Part shown: positions 17,284-25,798 of the stretch, piece after piece
How positions within the stretch are numbered: the first letter of the stretch is position 1
How the letters are laid out: every line of letters begins with the position of its first letter
DNA from: Pseudomonadota bacterium
GTDB taxonomy: Bacteria; Desulfobacterota; Desulfovibrionia; Desulfovibrionales; Desulfovibrionaceae
Length of the DNA: 64,000 nucleotides
Assembly: GCA_023419375.1 (NCBI GenBank)
Contig: JAEZYD010000047.1
Span: 62,001 to 126,000, forward strand
Direction of reading: 5' to 3'
Notes under the pieces: generated by a model
The model's database searches: none
What the model was told of the DNA's origin: nothing
Seen by the model: the letters and a program-made list of their open reading frames with translations, nothing else
Position numbers and translations under genes: made by a program

Positions 17284-17380
17284 GGTGTGCCGCTGCACGA
17301 CGGCACGAGAGGCGGGCTATCACTGCCTCCAGATAGTGGTGGCGCATAAAACGCGAGAGGCAGAGGCCCCACGCCCCCGC
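17284..17380. repeat. 97-bp direct repeat, copy 2
   Basis: This is the second copy of the repeat at 17095-17191. The first hairpin is kept with a different base pair: GTGCCG (17287-17292) with CGGCAC (17301-17306). In this copy GAGAGGCGGG can also pair with the downstream CCCGCCTCTC, which copy 1 lacks. A seven-base-pair palindrome (CGCGGTT-A-AACCGCG) lies between the copies near 17257. Confidence 0.85.
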
Positions 17381-17550
17381 CTCTCTATGAGTGGAGAATT
17401 CGTCATGGATTGCGGACTGCCATGCCCCCTATCATGTCACGGAAAAGTGATGCTAGTGGTTTGTGTTCTGCAATGCACTGTTAAGATTGCATTGAGAACG
17501 CATGGTCGTTCTGCATCCGGGCCGGAATTCAACGTAGAAGTCCGTCCGGT
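17381..17550. other. Non-coding stretch after the direct repeats
   Basis: No gene or clear signal is seen here. The only structure noted is a weak AATGCA/TGCATT inverted pair near 17475. Together with the repeats this makes about 540 bases without a gene. Confidence 0.4.
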
Positions 17551-17835
17551 TTATTGTTCGGGCGCGTCAGGGACGCGCCTCACAAGAGCCAGGGCCAGCA
17601 AGGCCGGAGACATCCTGGGCATCTGGGCAGGTCTGCGCAGCTGCCGCCGCACAAAACCCGCCATGTCCAAAGCCATATCCGCGTCAGTCAAAGCCGAGCG
17701 GCATGCCTTTTTGTTTTCTTCCAGAACTGCAAGATACCGCTCAACCAGCCTCAGATCACGATTGTGTGATGGATCATCGGCCAATTCAGGCGGCGAGGCT
17801 CCCAACTGGAAAACGTCACCGATGTGTTGCGACAT
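17551..17835 (-). CDS. Small protein of unknown function
   Basis: A 94-residue protein beginning MSQHIGDVFQLGASPPELAD. The ATG at 17835 has an ideal GGAGG seven bases upstream, better than the in-frame ATG at 17841. The central part (RLVERYLAVLEENKKACRSA, LTDADMALDMAGFVRRQLRR) looks alpha-helical, with one cysteine and no signal peptide or membrane segment. I recognise no family. It is divergent from nfnA and faces the direct-repeat region. Confidence 0.6.
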   Translation of the reverse strand: MSQHIGDVFQLGASPPELADDPSHNRDLRLVERYLAVLEENKKACRSALTDADMALDMAGFVRRQLRRPAQMPRMSPALLALALVRRVPDAPEQ

Positions 17836-18133
17836 GACCATTCCTCCATGAATGGATCACTTGCTTCCTTGCAAAGGGGTTGGCCCTGTCCGCCTCCTTG
17901 TTTGGTTTTGTACCGTCTCCCCTTCCCCACTCGTCAAGATTTTTATCGGAACATTAGGCCAAATCTTTAGGCTACATCTAAAAAAAAGGCCCATTACATG
18001 CCCACAAACGCAAAGTAAAAGTGAGGAGCAAATTATATCAGTCATGTAAGAGAGATACGATAAAACTGTTACTTGCAAGTAATTTCGATCGCAGCTACCA
18101 TGCAGCAACTCAGATGCCTGACGAGGAGAACCT
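17836..18133 (+). promoter_or_regulatory. nfnAB leader with a 14-bp perfect palindrome
   Basis: The upstream region of nfnA contains TTACTTGCAAGTAA, a perfect palindrome at 18069-18082, about 52 bases before the start codon, within an AT-rich segment (17930-18080). It could be an operator for a dimeric regulator. It does not match the Rex site consensus I know. The nfnA ribosome binding site is GAGGAGAACCT before the ATG at 18134. Confidence 0.4.
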
Positions 18134-18976
18134 ATGCCAACACCTATATTGCAAAAGGAAAGCCTGATCCCGGGCAAAACCAGCAAACTGGTGCTCCACG
18201 CGCCGCAAATCGCGCAAAAAGCGCGCCCCGGCCACTTCGTCATGCTGCGCATGAGCGAACAGGGCGAGCGCATTCCGCTGACAATTGCAGATACTGACCG
18301 GGAAAACGGCACCATTACCATAGTGTATCTGGTTATGGGCAAGAGTACGGCCATGCTTGAAGCACTCGGCGTTGGAGATGCCATTCTTGACGTCTGCGGC
18401 CCCCTGGGCCACCCCACCCATATTGAAAAACGCGGCACGGTCGTGTGCGTGGGCGGCGGCACCGGTATTGCCGCCATGCACCACATTGCCAAGGGCCATG
18501 CACGCATCGGCAACAAGGTTGTGGGCGTTATCGGCGCTCGCAGCAAAGACCTGCTGCTTTTTGAAAACGAACTCAAATCCTTTGTGGATGAGCTGCTTAT
18601 TTCCACGGACGATGGCAGCTATGGCCACAAGGGCCTTGTTACCGAACTTCTGCGCGACCGGCTTGAAAAAGACAAGGACGTGTTTGAAGTCGTGGCGGTC
18701 GGCCCTGTGCCCATGATGGCCGCCGTGGCGGAAACCACGCGCCCCTTTGGCGTCAAGACCACGGTCAGCCTCAACCCCATCATGGTTGACGGCATCGGCA
18801 TGTGCGGCGCCTGCCGCGTCACCGTTGGCGGTAAAACCAAGTTCGCCTGTGTGGACGGCCCCGAATTTGACGGTCACGAAGTGGATTTTCCCGAACTGCG
18901 CCGCCGCCTGGCCGCCTACCGGGAGCAGGAAACCATTTCCATTGAAGAATACCGGAGAGTCAGCCATGGAGAATAG
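18134..18976 (+). CDS. nfnA: NADH-dependent ferredoxin:NADP+ oxidoreductase, subunit A (NfnA)
   Basis: NfnA is the small flavoprotein of the electron-bifurcating NfnAB complex, which couples reduction of NADP+ by NADH and reduced ferredoxin. The 280-residue product has a ferredoxin-reductase FAD domain (ARPGHFVMLRMSEQGERIPL), an NAD-binding domain with VVCVGGGTGIAAMHHIAKGH, and a C-terminal [2Fe-2S] cysteine cluster (MCGACRVTVGG...KFACVDGPEFDG). The family is also annotated as sulfide dehydrogenase SudB or dihydroorotate dehydrogenase electron-transfer subunit; pairing with a glutamate-synthase-like subunit B identifies it as NfnA. Its stop overlaps nfnB by 11 bases. Confidence 0.93.
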   Translation: MPTPILQKESLIPGKTSKLVLHAPQIAQKARPGHFVMLRMSEQGERIPLTIADTDRENGTITIVYLVMGKSTAMLEALGVGDAILDVCGPLGHPTHIEKRGTVVCVGGGTGIAAMHHIAKGHARIGNKVVGVIGARSKDLLLFENELKSFVDELLISTDDGSYGHKGLVTELLRDRLEKDKDVFEVVAVGPVPMMAAVAETTRPFGVKTTVSLNPIMVDGIGMCGACRVTVGGKTKFACVDGPEFDGHEVDFPELRRRLAAYREQETISIEEYRRVSHGE

Positions 18977-20384
18977 CAAGCCCAAAAAGACCGTGGCTCC
19001 CCGTGTGGACATGCCCTGCCAGCCCGCAAAAGTGCGCCGCGCCAATTTTGAAGAAGTCGCCCTTGGCTACACCAGAGAAATGGCCCAGACCGAGGCCAGC
19101 CGCTGCCTTCAGTGCAAAAAGCCCCTGTGCGTCTCAGGCTGCCCGGTTGAAGTGCCCATCCGCGACTTTATCCATCAGGTTGCCGAAGGCAACATGGACG
19201 CCGCCTACCGCATCATCAAGACCACCAACAGCCTCCCCGCCGTGTGCGGTCGCGTGTGCCCCCAGGAGCACCAGTGCGAAGGCAAGTGCGTGCTCAAGGC
19301 CAAGGGTCAGCCCGTGGCCATTGGCCGTCTTGAACGCTTTGTGGCAGACACGTATATCGCCACCACAGCCTGTGAGCAGGTGACCGGCACCAATGCCTGC
19401 GCCCTGCCCCTGGGTGCAAAAAAGGTGGCCTGCATCGGCTCCGGCCCTTCATCCCTGACCTGTGCTGGCGTGTGCGCCACCGCGGGTATCAAGGTTGATG
19501 TGTTTGAAGCCCTGCACGAACCCGGCGGCGTGCTTATTTACGGCATCCCCGCCTTCCGCCTGCCCAAGACCGTGGTAGCCACGGAAATCAACGGCCTGCG
19601 TCAGGCCGGTGTGGACTTCCACCTCAATTCCGTGGGTGGCCGCACCATTGATATTGATGACCTGCGCAAGGAATACGACGCCATTTTCATCGGCGTCGGC
19701 GCTGGCCTGCCCGTCTTTCTGGGCGTTCCCGGCGAAAATCTGGTGGGCGTGTTCTCCGCTAACGAATACCTCACCCGCGTCAACCTTGGCCGCGCCTACA
19801 ACTTCCCCTCGCAGGACACTCCGGCCTACCCCGGCAAGCACGTTACCGTGTTCGGCGCGGGCAACGTGGCCATGGACGCGGCGCGCACAGCTCTGCGCAT
19901 GGGTGCGGAAAGCGTGCATGTGGTCTATCGCCGCACAAGGGCTGAAATGCCCGCCCGCCTGGAAGAACTGGAGCATGCGGAGGAAGAAGGCGTGCAGTTT
20001 GCCATGCTTTCCGCCCCGTTGCGCTTCAACGGCGATGCGGAAATGCGCCTTCAATCCGTGACGCTGCAACGCATGGAACTGGGTGAGCCCGATGCTTCTG
20101 GCCGCCGCAGGCCTATGCCTGTGGAAGGCTCGGAATACGATCTGCCCACCGACCTTGCCATCGTGGCTCTGGGCACCCGCTCCAACCCCATCCTTCTCGA
20201 GGCTACCCCGGAACTCAAGCTGAACAAGTGGGGCTACATCGAGGCCGATGAGGCCACTGGCGAAACCTCCATTCCCAACGTTTTTGCGGGCGGCGACATC
20301 GTCACCGGCGCAGCCACGGTCATTCTGGCCATGGGCGCAGGGCGCAAGGCCGGACAGGAAATAGTCAAAAGAATCGCAGGCTGA
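18966..20384 (+). CDS. nfnB: NADH-dependent ferredoxin:NADP+ oxidoreductase, subunit B (NfnB)
   Basis: NfnB is the large subunit and carries the bifurcating FAD and two [4Fe-4S] clusters. The 472-residue product is homologous to the small subunit of glutamate synthase: an N-terminal cluster domain with CLQCKKPLCVSGCPVEVP and CGRVCPQEHQCEGKC (about residues 44-100), then an FAD GxGxxS fold (VACIGSGPSSLTCAGVCA) and an NADPH-binding domain (VTVFGAGNVAMDAARTALR). The chain ends IPNVFAGGDIVTGAATVILA, as in the family. The ATG at 18966 has GGAGAG upstream and lies inside the 3' end of nfnA, so the two are translationally coupled. A terminator follows. Confidence 0.94.
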   Translation: MENSKPKKTVAPRVDMPCQPAKVRRANFEEVALGYTREMAQTEASRCLQCKKPLCVSGCPVEVPIRDFIHQVAEGNMDAAYRIIKTTNSLPAVCGRVCPQEHQCEGKCVLKAKGQPVAIGRLERFVADTYIATTACEQVTGTNACALPLGAKKVACIGSGPSSLTCAGVCATAGIKVDVFEALHEPGGVLIYGIPAFRLPKTVVATEINGLRQAGVDFHLNSVGGRTIDIDDLRKEYDAIFIGVGAGLPVFLGVPGENLVGVFSANEYLTRVNLGRAYNFPSQDTPAYPGKHVTVFGAGNVAMDAARTALRMGAESVHVVYRRTRAEMPARLEELEHAEEEGVQFAMLSAPLRFNGDAEMRLQSVTLQRMELGEPDASGRRRPMPVEGSEYDLPTDLAIVALGTRSNPILLEATPELKLNKWGYIEADEATGETSIPNVFAGGDIVTGAATVILAMGAGRKAGQEIVKRIAG

Positions 20385-20404
20385 TTGCAGCACGGCATCT
20401 GATA

Positions 20405-20436
20405 AAAGGGAGCTTCCGCTGGAGGCTCCCTTTTTT
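20405..20436 (+). terminator. Terminator of nfnAB
   Basis: AAAGGGAGC (20405-20413) pairs with GCTCCC plus the first T residues (20425-20433) around an 11-base loop; six T residues follow the GC-rich stem. Confidence 0.9.
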
Positions 20437-20664
20437 CATAGCCCATTCATAAAACAGGCAGCAATTCCGCCTGCCCACTGGCCTCGGCTTGCCAGAGCGG
20501 CTGTTCACGGTCATACTCAAACCAGAGTTCACACCTGCATCAGACCTGCCGCCCCCTGCGCCAATACGGCAGGCCCTTTTATATCGACAACATCCCCTTC
20601 AGGGGCCGGGATGTCATTCTCCGGCGGGCCAAGGGCGCGGCCCCGGCATATCAGGAAAATCAGC

Positions 20665-21492
20665 ATGATTCTCGCAGACCTGCACACGCACACCAAGTAT
20701 TCGCACGGCGGCAACACTCCGGCAGAAATGTACACTGCCGCCCAGGCCCGAGGGCTTGAATACATGGGTTTTACCGAGCATTCGCCCCGTCCCGTGGGCT
20801 TTGACTACACCCACGAATACCGCGAGCAACTGACCCGCCACCTGCCGGACTACGAGCGCGAGGTCTGCGCCCTCAAGGCCGCCAACCTTAATGGCCCCTG
20901 CCGCGTATTGTTCGGCATGGAAATGGACTGGCTCGAAGGACAGGAGGACTACACCCGTGCCTCCTGCGCAGCCTTTGATTTTGATTACCTGCTGGGGAGC
21001 GTGCATTTTATCGGGCACTGGGGCTTTGACGACGGCGCTGAGCCGTGGAAAGCCTTTTCGCAGGAAGAATGCGACAAGCAGTATCAGGCCTATTTTGAAG
21101 CATGGGAGCGCATGATCCTTTCCGGCCTTTTCAATATTGCCGCGCACCCTGACCTGATCAAGATTTTCTCTGTGGAGCAGTTCCACATCTGGCTGGCAAA
21201 GCCGGAGAGCATGGCGCTGGTGCAGCGCGGCCTTGCGGCCCTGCAACGCATGGGCATGAGCATGGAGATATCTTCCGCTGGCCTGCGCAAGGCCTGCCGC
21301 GAGATTTACCCCGCGCCGCCCATTATGCTCATGGCCGCGCAAATGGGCCTGCCCGTGAGTTTTGCCTCTGATGCGCACGGCACCGATGACGTGGGCTACG
21401 GCTTTGCCCGGCTGGCCTCCTACGCGCGGGCCTTTGGCTTTGCCGAGTACACCATTTTTAATCGGGGCCAGCGGATAGTGCGGCCCCTGTAA
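20665..21492 (+). CDS. PHP-domain phosphatase, histidinol-phosphatase (HisK) type
   Basis: A 275-residue PHP metal-dependent phosphoesterase. It starts MILADLHTHTKYSHGG, with the metal-binding HTH of the PHP family, and continues FTEHSPRP, FGMEMDWLEG, GSVHFIGHWGF, NIAAHPDLIKIF and SFASDAHGTDDVG, which supply the other metal-ligand histidines and aspartates. This arrangement is typical of HisK-type histidinol-phosphatases, which make histidinol from histidinol phosphate, but other phosphate esters are possible as no his genes are close. The ATG at 20665 follows CAGGAAA; an upstream in-frame ATG at 20611 would add 18 unconserved residues. Confidence 0.85.
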   Translation: MILADLHTHTKYSHGGNTPAEMYTAAQARGLEYMGFTEHSPRPVGFDYTHEYREQLTRHLPDYEREVCALKAANLNGPCRVLFGMEMDWLEGQEDYTRASCAAFDFDYLLGSVHFIGHWGFDDGAEPWKAFSQEECDKQYQAYFEAWERMILSGLFNIAAHPDLIKIFSVEQFHIWLAKPESMALVQRGLAALQRMGMSMEISSAGLRKACREIYPAPPIMLMAAQMGLPVSFASDAHGTDDVGYGFARLASYARAFGFAEYTIFNRGQRIVRPL

Positions 21493-21524
21493 AACGGCCT
21501 GCGCCTTGACACAACGGATCATAT

Positions 21525-23006
21525 ATGTCCGAAATTATCGTATCCATTGATGACGTAAGTCTTTTTCTGCCCGGCGATGCCAGCCAGAAGCATGTGCTGC
21601 ACAACATCAACTGGCAGGTGCGGCGCGGCGCGCACTGCGCGCTCATTGGCCCCAACGGCTCGGGCAAGTCCACCCTGCTGCGGCTCATGCGCGGCGAGCT
21701 GTGGCCCGCCCACGGGCGCATCCAGTGGCATGGGCCTGACGGCCCGGAAGACTCCCCCCTGGCGGGCAGGGGCATGACAAGCCTTGTCTCTCCTGCGCAG
21801 CAGGAAAACTATCAGCGGCAGGCCTGGGATCTCACAGGCCGCGACCTGCTGCTCACAGGCTTTGAAGATACCCAGCTGGTCTATGCCGACAGCACGGCCT
21901 ACAGGCGGCAGGCTGTGGAAGACATGGCAGCGCGCCTTGATGCCGAAGGTCTGCTCGAGCGCACGGTGCCCACATTTTCGCAGGGGCAGCTGCGCTTGCT
22001 GCTGCTTGGCCGCGCCCTCCTGCGCGCGCCCACCCTGCTGCTGCTTGACGAGTGCGATGAAGGCCTTGACGAACGCTATCGCCAGATTTTCTTTGAGACA
22101 CTCGGCGAATACGCCAGCCGCTGCACAGTTGTGATGACAGCGCACCGCGCCGCCAATATTCCCGACTGGTGCGCTGGCCGCCGTTATGTGCGTAATGGCC
22201 GATTGCTCACAGCGCCGCCTGCATCTGAGGCCAGCGAAGAAGCGCCAAAAACGCAGCAGAACGACAATACTTCCAGCGTCGCTGAACATGTGCTCAACGG
22301 CGGGCACGCCATGCTTGATCTGGATAACGTCACCGTATTCATTGATCGGCAGGAGGTGCTGCACGACATCAGCTGGTGCATGCATCAGGGCGAAAATTGG
22401 CGCATCACCGGGGCCAACGGCTCGGGCAAGTCCACCTTGCTGCGCCTGCTGGCAGGTGATGAATTTGTTGCCGCGGGGGGCAGATTTGACCGCTGGCTGC
22501 CCGGTCAGGGCGGGCAGGTGGATACCCTTGAAGCGCTGCGCAAGGGCGTGCGCCTTGTGTCAGACCTTTCGCAGGCTCTGTACGGCTACTCCCTCAATGC
22601 GCTTGATATGGTCTGCACGGGTTTTGACAACAGCATAGGCGTATACCGCCGTTTTTCTGATGCCGAGCGGGCCGAGGCCGCAAGCCGCATGGCCCAGATG
22701 TTCCCCGATGAAAGCGCCGAGAGGCTGAAGCAGCTTGGGCGGCAATCCATCCGCCATCTGTCCACGGGTCAGTTGCGCCGCCTGTTCCTGGCGCGCGCAT
22801 TGGTGGGCGGGCCGGATATCCTGCTGCTGGACGAGCCCTGCTCCGGCCTGGATGCGCCCAGCCGCGCCCAGTACCTACACCTACTGGATCAGCTTGCCCT
22901 GCAGGGCGTCCAGATGGTTTTTGTCTCCCACCATAATGAAGACGCCCCCCTGTGCATCAACAGGGAGGCGCATATGGAAGGCGGACGCCTGCGCGTGGTG
23001 CTGTAG
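21525..23006 (+). CDS. Tandem ABC ATPase, ModF-like
   Basis: The 493-residue protein has two ABC ATPase domains. Domain 1 (about 1-230) has GPNGSGKST, the signature FSQGQLRLLLLGRAL and Walker B LLLLDECDEGLD. Domain 2 (about 263-493) has GANGSGKST, LSTGQLRRLFLARAL and ILLLDEPCSGLD followed by SHHNED. The LSGGQ signatures are both altered (FSQGQ, LSTGQ). The order and H-loop resemble ModF/PhrA, a molybdate-linked ATPase without a membrane domain. No permease or binding protein is adjacent. The physiological role remains unclear. Confidence 0.85.
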   Translation: MSEIIVSIDDVSLFLPGDASQKHVLHNINWQVRRGAHCALIGPNGSGKSTLLRLMRGELWPAHGRIQWHGPDGPEDSPLAGRGMTSLVSPAQQENYQRQAWDLTGRDLLLTGFEDTQLVYADSTAYRRQAVEDMAARLDAEGLLERTVPTFSQGQLRLLLLGRALLRAPTLLLLDECDEGLDERYRQIFFETLGEYASRCTVVMTAHRAANIPDWCAGRRYVRNGRLLTAPPASEASEEAPKTQQNDNTSSVAEHVLNGGHAMLDLDNVTVFIDRQEVLHDISWCMHQGENWRITGANGSGKSTLLRLLAGDEFVAAGGRFDRWLPGQGGQVDTLEALRKGVRLVSDLSQALYGYSLNALDMVCTGFDNSIGVYRRFSDAERAEAASRMAQMFPDESAERLKQLGRQSIRHLSTGQLRRLFLARALVGGPDILLLDEPCSGLDAPSRAQYLHLLDQLALQGVQMVFVSHHNEDAPLCINREAHMEGGRLRVVL

Positions 23007-23009
23007 GGC

Positions 23010-23654
23010 CTAATCCTTGCTCTTCCCAAACTTGGAGCGCGCTACTTCAATAACAACGGGCAGCACGGAAACAATGATGATGCCGTAAACAATCAGGCTG
23101 AAGTTCTGCCGCGCCCATTCCAGGTTGCCGAGGAAGTACCCGGCGGAAACCAGCCCGCCCACCCAGAGCACGCAGCCCGTGATGTTGAACATAAAAAACG
23201 TGGGCGGATGCATCAGGGCAATGCCCGCCACAAAGGGCGCAAAGGTGCGCACAATGGGCACAAAGCGAGCCAGCACAATAGCCTTGCCGCCGTGGCGCTC
23301 ATAAAAATCGTGCGCCTTGAGCAGGTGGGACTTTTTGATGAGGCGGTTCTCGCGCGAAAAAATGGCCGGGCCCACATGCCGCCCGATAAAGTAATTCACC
23401 GCATCGCCCAGTATGCCCGCCGCAAGCAGTATGCCCATCACTTCGCCATAGCCCAAAAGGCCAGCCCCGGCCACCACGCCGGAGGCAAACAGCAGGGAAT
23501 CGCCCGGCAGGAAGGGGGTTACCACAAGGCCTGTTTCGCAAAAAACAATGACGAACAGTATGGCGTAAAGCCACAAACCGTACTGATCGGCAAGCTCAAA
23601 CAAGTGCACGTCTATGTGCAGAATAAAACTGACAAAGCTGCTCAGTAGTTCCAT
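23010..23654 (-). CDS. DedA family inner-membrane protein
   Basis: A 214-residue membrane protein with several hydrophobic segments (YGLWLYAILFVIVFCE, VMGILLAAGILGDAVNY, FFMFNITGCVLWVGGLVSAG, LIVYGIIIVSVLPVVIE). DedA family motifs are clear: FCETGLVVTPFLPGDSLLF, YFIGRHVG and ARFVPIVRTFAPFVAGI. Members are thought to flip or distribute phospholipids or undecaprenyl phosphate and to support the proton gradient. It converges with the ABC ATPase gene, the two stops being only 3 bases apart, with no visible terminator. Confidence 0.93.
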   Translation of the reverse strand: MELLSSFVSFILHIDVHLFELADQYGLWLYAILFVIVFCETGLVVTPFLPGDSLLFASGVVAGAGLLGYGEVMGILLAAGILGDAVNYFIGRHVGPAIFSRENRLIKKSHLLKAHDFYERHGGKAIVLARFVPIVRTFAPFVAGIALMHPPTFFMFNITGCVLWVGGLVSAGYFLGNLEWARQNFSLIVYGIIIVSVLPVVIEVARSKFGKSKD

Positions 23655-23738
23655 AAAGGCAGATCTCCCTCATCTGGCGCATTGGCGCGCCTTCGGTCTG
23701 CTCTTGTACCCCAAGGCCGCTTGTGGCACAACACAGCC

Positions 23739-24863
23739 ATGCGCGTACTCACCACCATAGCCGTCCTTGCCCTGCTCCTGTTCGCTCCTGCCGCCAATGC
23801 CGCCGACACCTATATGGTCGGTTTCAGAACGCTTGGTCAGTGGTCGCCGGAAACAGGCCTGCGCCTGGATGTGAATGTGTGGTATCCATCATCGCGCCCG
23901 CCGCGTGATCTCAACTATGCCCCGTGGGAGATTTCCGCCTCCCGCGCAGGCAAGGCTGTGGACGGGCGTTTCCCCCTGCTTCTGCTCTCGCATGATACTG
24001 CGGGAACACGTTTTTCCTACCATGATACCGCCGCATGGCTGGCATCGCTGGGTTTTGTGGTGGCTGCCCCCAATCACCCTGGCGACAACATGGACAACAT
24101 GGACAACCTGCTGACATGGCAGCAGCTTGAAAATCGTGCGCGCGAACTTTCTGGCAGCATTGACCTGCTCCTCCATGATCCGGAAGTGGAGCCCAGCATT
24201 GACGCCTCGCGCATCGGAGTAGTCGGCTTTGGCGTTGGCGGCGCGGCTGCTCTGCTGCTGGGCGGTGCGCTGCCCGACTGCGAGGGCTGGGCCAGCTATT
24301 GCTCGCGCACAGCTCCAAACGACATGTATTGCAATACCTGGGCTCGCGAGCGCATGGAATCGCTGTGCAAAAACCTGCCGCTCACACGCAGCCTTGCCGA
24401 CACGCGCATTCGCGCCATCGCGGCAGTGGCGCCCGGTTTTGGCATGCTGTTTTCGCGCCAGTCGTTCCACTGGTTCTACCCGCCGCTGCTGATCATGGCC
24501 GCGCCCAACGACAGCCTGAACAACCCCGCTCTGCATGCGCGGCGCATATTTGAACTTATGGATAAAAAGCCTCGCTGGCTGAGCCTGCCGCAGGCCGACA
24601 CGGGCGCGCTCATGGCGCCCTGCCCCGAATCTCTGGCCATGGAATTGCCAGAACTGTGCCGCTCGGTCACGGAAGAAACACGCGGGACAATCCACAGGCG
24701 CATGACGGAATCCCTGGGCGATTTTTTTCTGCACTACCTTGGCAATGCCCAGAATCTGCCCCAGATTCCGCCGCCGCCCGACCTTACGCCGCGGCCGCAA
24801 AAAATTGCGCCCGAGCCAGCTACGCAGCCTGCGTCAAAATCCAAAAAGCGCCGCCCCGGCTAG
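23739..24863 (+). CDS. Exported alpha/beta hydrolase-like protein lacking the nucleophile serine
   Basis: A 374-residue protein with a signal peptide (MRVLTTIAVLALLLFAPAANA). The fold resembles the dienelactone hydrolase / PAF-acetylhydrolase-like group: VWYPSSRPPRDL, FPLLLLSHDTAGTRFSYH, SLGFVVAAPNHPGDNMDN, DASRIGVVGFGVGGAAALL. The nucleophile elbow should read G-x-S-x-G but here is GFGVG, with glycine at position 165 (codon at 24231) instead of serine. Two cysteine pairs (CEGWASYC, CNTW...LCKN) suggest an oxidised, exported protein. The C-terminal 40 residues are Pro-rich and basic. It may be a non-catalytic binding protein. No strong ribosome binding site is seen. Confidence 0.75.
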   Translation: MRVLTTIAVLALLLFAPAANAADTYMVGFRTLGQWSPETGLRLDVNVWYPSSRPPRDLNYAPWEISASRAGKAVDGRFPLLLLSHDTAGTRFSYHDTAAWLASLGFVVAAPNHPGDNMDNMDNLLTWQQLENRARELSGSIDLLLHDPEVEPSIDASRIGVVGFGVGGAAALLLGGALPDCEGWASYCSRTAPNDMYCNTWARERMESLCKNLPLTRSLADTRIRAIAAVAPGFGMLFSRQSFHWFYPPLLIMAAPNDSLNNPALHARRIFELMDKKPRWLSLPQADTGALMAPCPESLAMELPELCRSVTEETRGTIHRRMTESLGDFFLHYLGNAQNLPQIPPPPDLTPRPQKIAPEPATQPASKSKKRRPG

Positions 24864-24992
24864 GCTTGTAAAGGCATATTACATGCGCCTTCACAGTCTC
24901 CTTGACAATTGCCGCGCGGCTCACTAAAGGGTGTGGCATGGCGGTAGAATCATACCGTAACATGCAAATTTCCCTATCCGGAACAGGATAAT

Positions 24993-25559
24993 ATGCGGAA
25001 CACAATTTATTTGTTCTGTTTTTTGCTGACTGCCCTTGTCCCCGCAACCTCCTGGAGCACAGACAGCCAGGGATTGCCAGAACAGCAAGGCTGGGTGGTC
25101 ATGCCAGCTGGTGCGCGCCCTGCCTACTTTGGCATACACGGCGGCACCATGCCCGTCAGCCTGCTTGTGTACGGCGACGGCTCTTCCCTTGTGACCTTTG
25201 TCGGGCGCACCGGCAACGATTTTATTGATGTGCTGCGCAAGGCAGAAATATCCATGCCAAGCCTGCTCAATGCCACCTCGCAGCGCTCGGCTGCTGGAAA
25301 AAACGTCTCACCTTCGGCCAATGCCACAGCAGTGCTCATGGCTGGTTCTTCTTCCAGCAGCCTCCCGGTGTTCAATGTCAGCGGCGAGCGACTCTCGCAC
25401 ATGGATGTTCCGCCTGGACAGCTTCAACCCTTCGGACTTTCTGACAAGGCCCTGTCCATCGAGGGCGAAGTAACAGCCCCTCAGCGACTGTCTACGGTGA
25501 AGCAGTATCGCCTGCTTTTTCAGCCGCAGTATCTGCAACCACGGCGCAATCAGCGATAG
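24993..25559 (+). CDS. Exported protein of unknown function
   Basis: A 188-residue protein with a signal peptide (MRNTIYLFCFLLTALVPATS, cleavage probably near residue 22). The mature part begins SLVTFVGRTGNDFIDVL-like beta-rich sequence and has a Ser/Ala/Asn-rich middle (residues about 95-125). There are no cysteines in the mature protein. AGGATAAT before the ATG serves as ribosome binding site. I do not recognise the family. It follows the hydrolase-like gene by 130 bases on the same strand and may be cotranscribed. Confidence 0.7.
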   Translation: MRNTIYLFCFLLTALVPATSWSTDSQGLPEQQGWVVMPAGARPAYFGIHGGTMPVSLLVYGDGSSLVTFVGRTGNDFIDVLRKAEISMPSLLNATSQRSAAGKNVSPSANATAVLMAGSSSSSLPVFNVSGERLSHMDVPPGQLQPFGLSDKALSIEGEVTAPQRLSTVKQYRLLFQPQYLQPRRNQR

Positions 25560-25694
25560 TCTAATTGCAAAAAGCAACGTTTACTTGTAGAAAAAAATCA
25601 CAAAAAACTTTTTACGATTTAAACAGTGCCCCGAGTAGGCCAGTTAAAATTTTTTAGTTTCAGTCTCTGCCATTTAAGATTGTTTTTTTACAAC

Positions 25695-25725
25695 AGCCCG
25701 CCTGAACAAGAGCGGGCTTTTTTTT
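25695..25725 (+). terminator. Terminator upstream of the 134-residue protein gene
   Basis: AGCCCGC and GCGGGCT pair around a 10-base loop, followed by TTTTTTT. It ends the transcript of the preceding exported-protein gene. Confidence 0.88.
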
Positions 25726-25798
25726 CACCCGCTTGATTTGAATGCTTATAGAAGATAAACTATCTACCTGCAGAACAATTTGTCCCAGGAGCCAAGCT

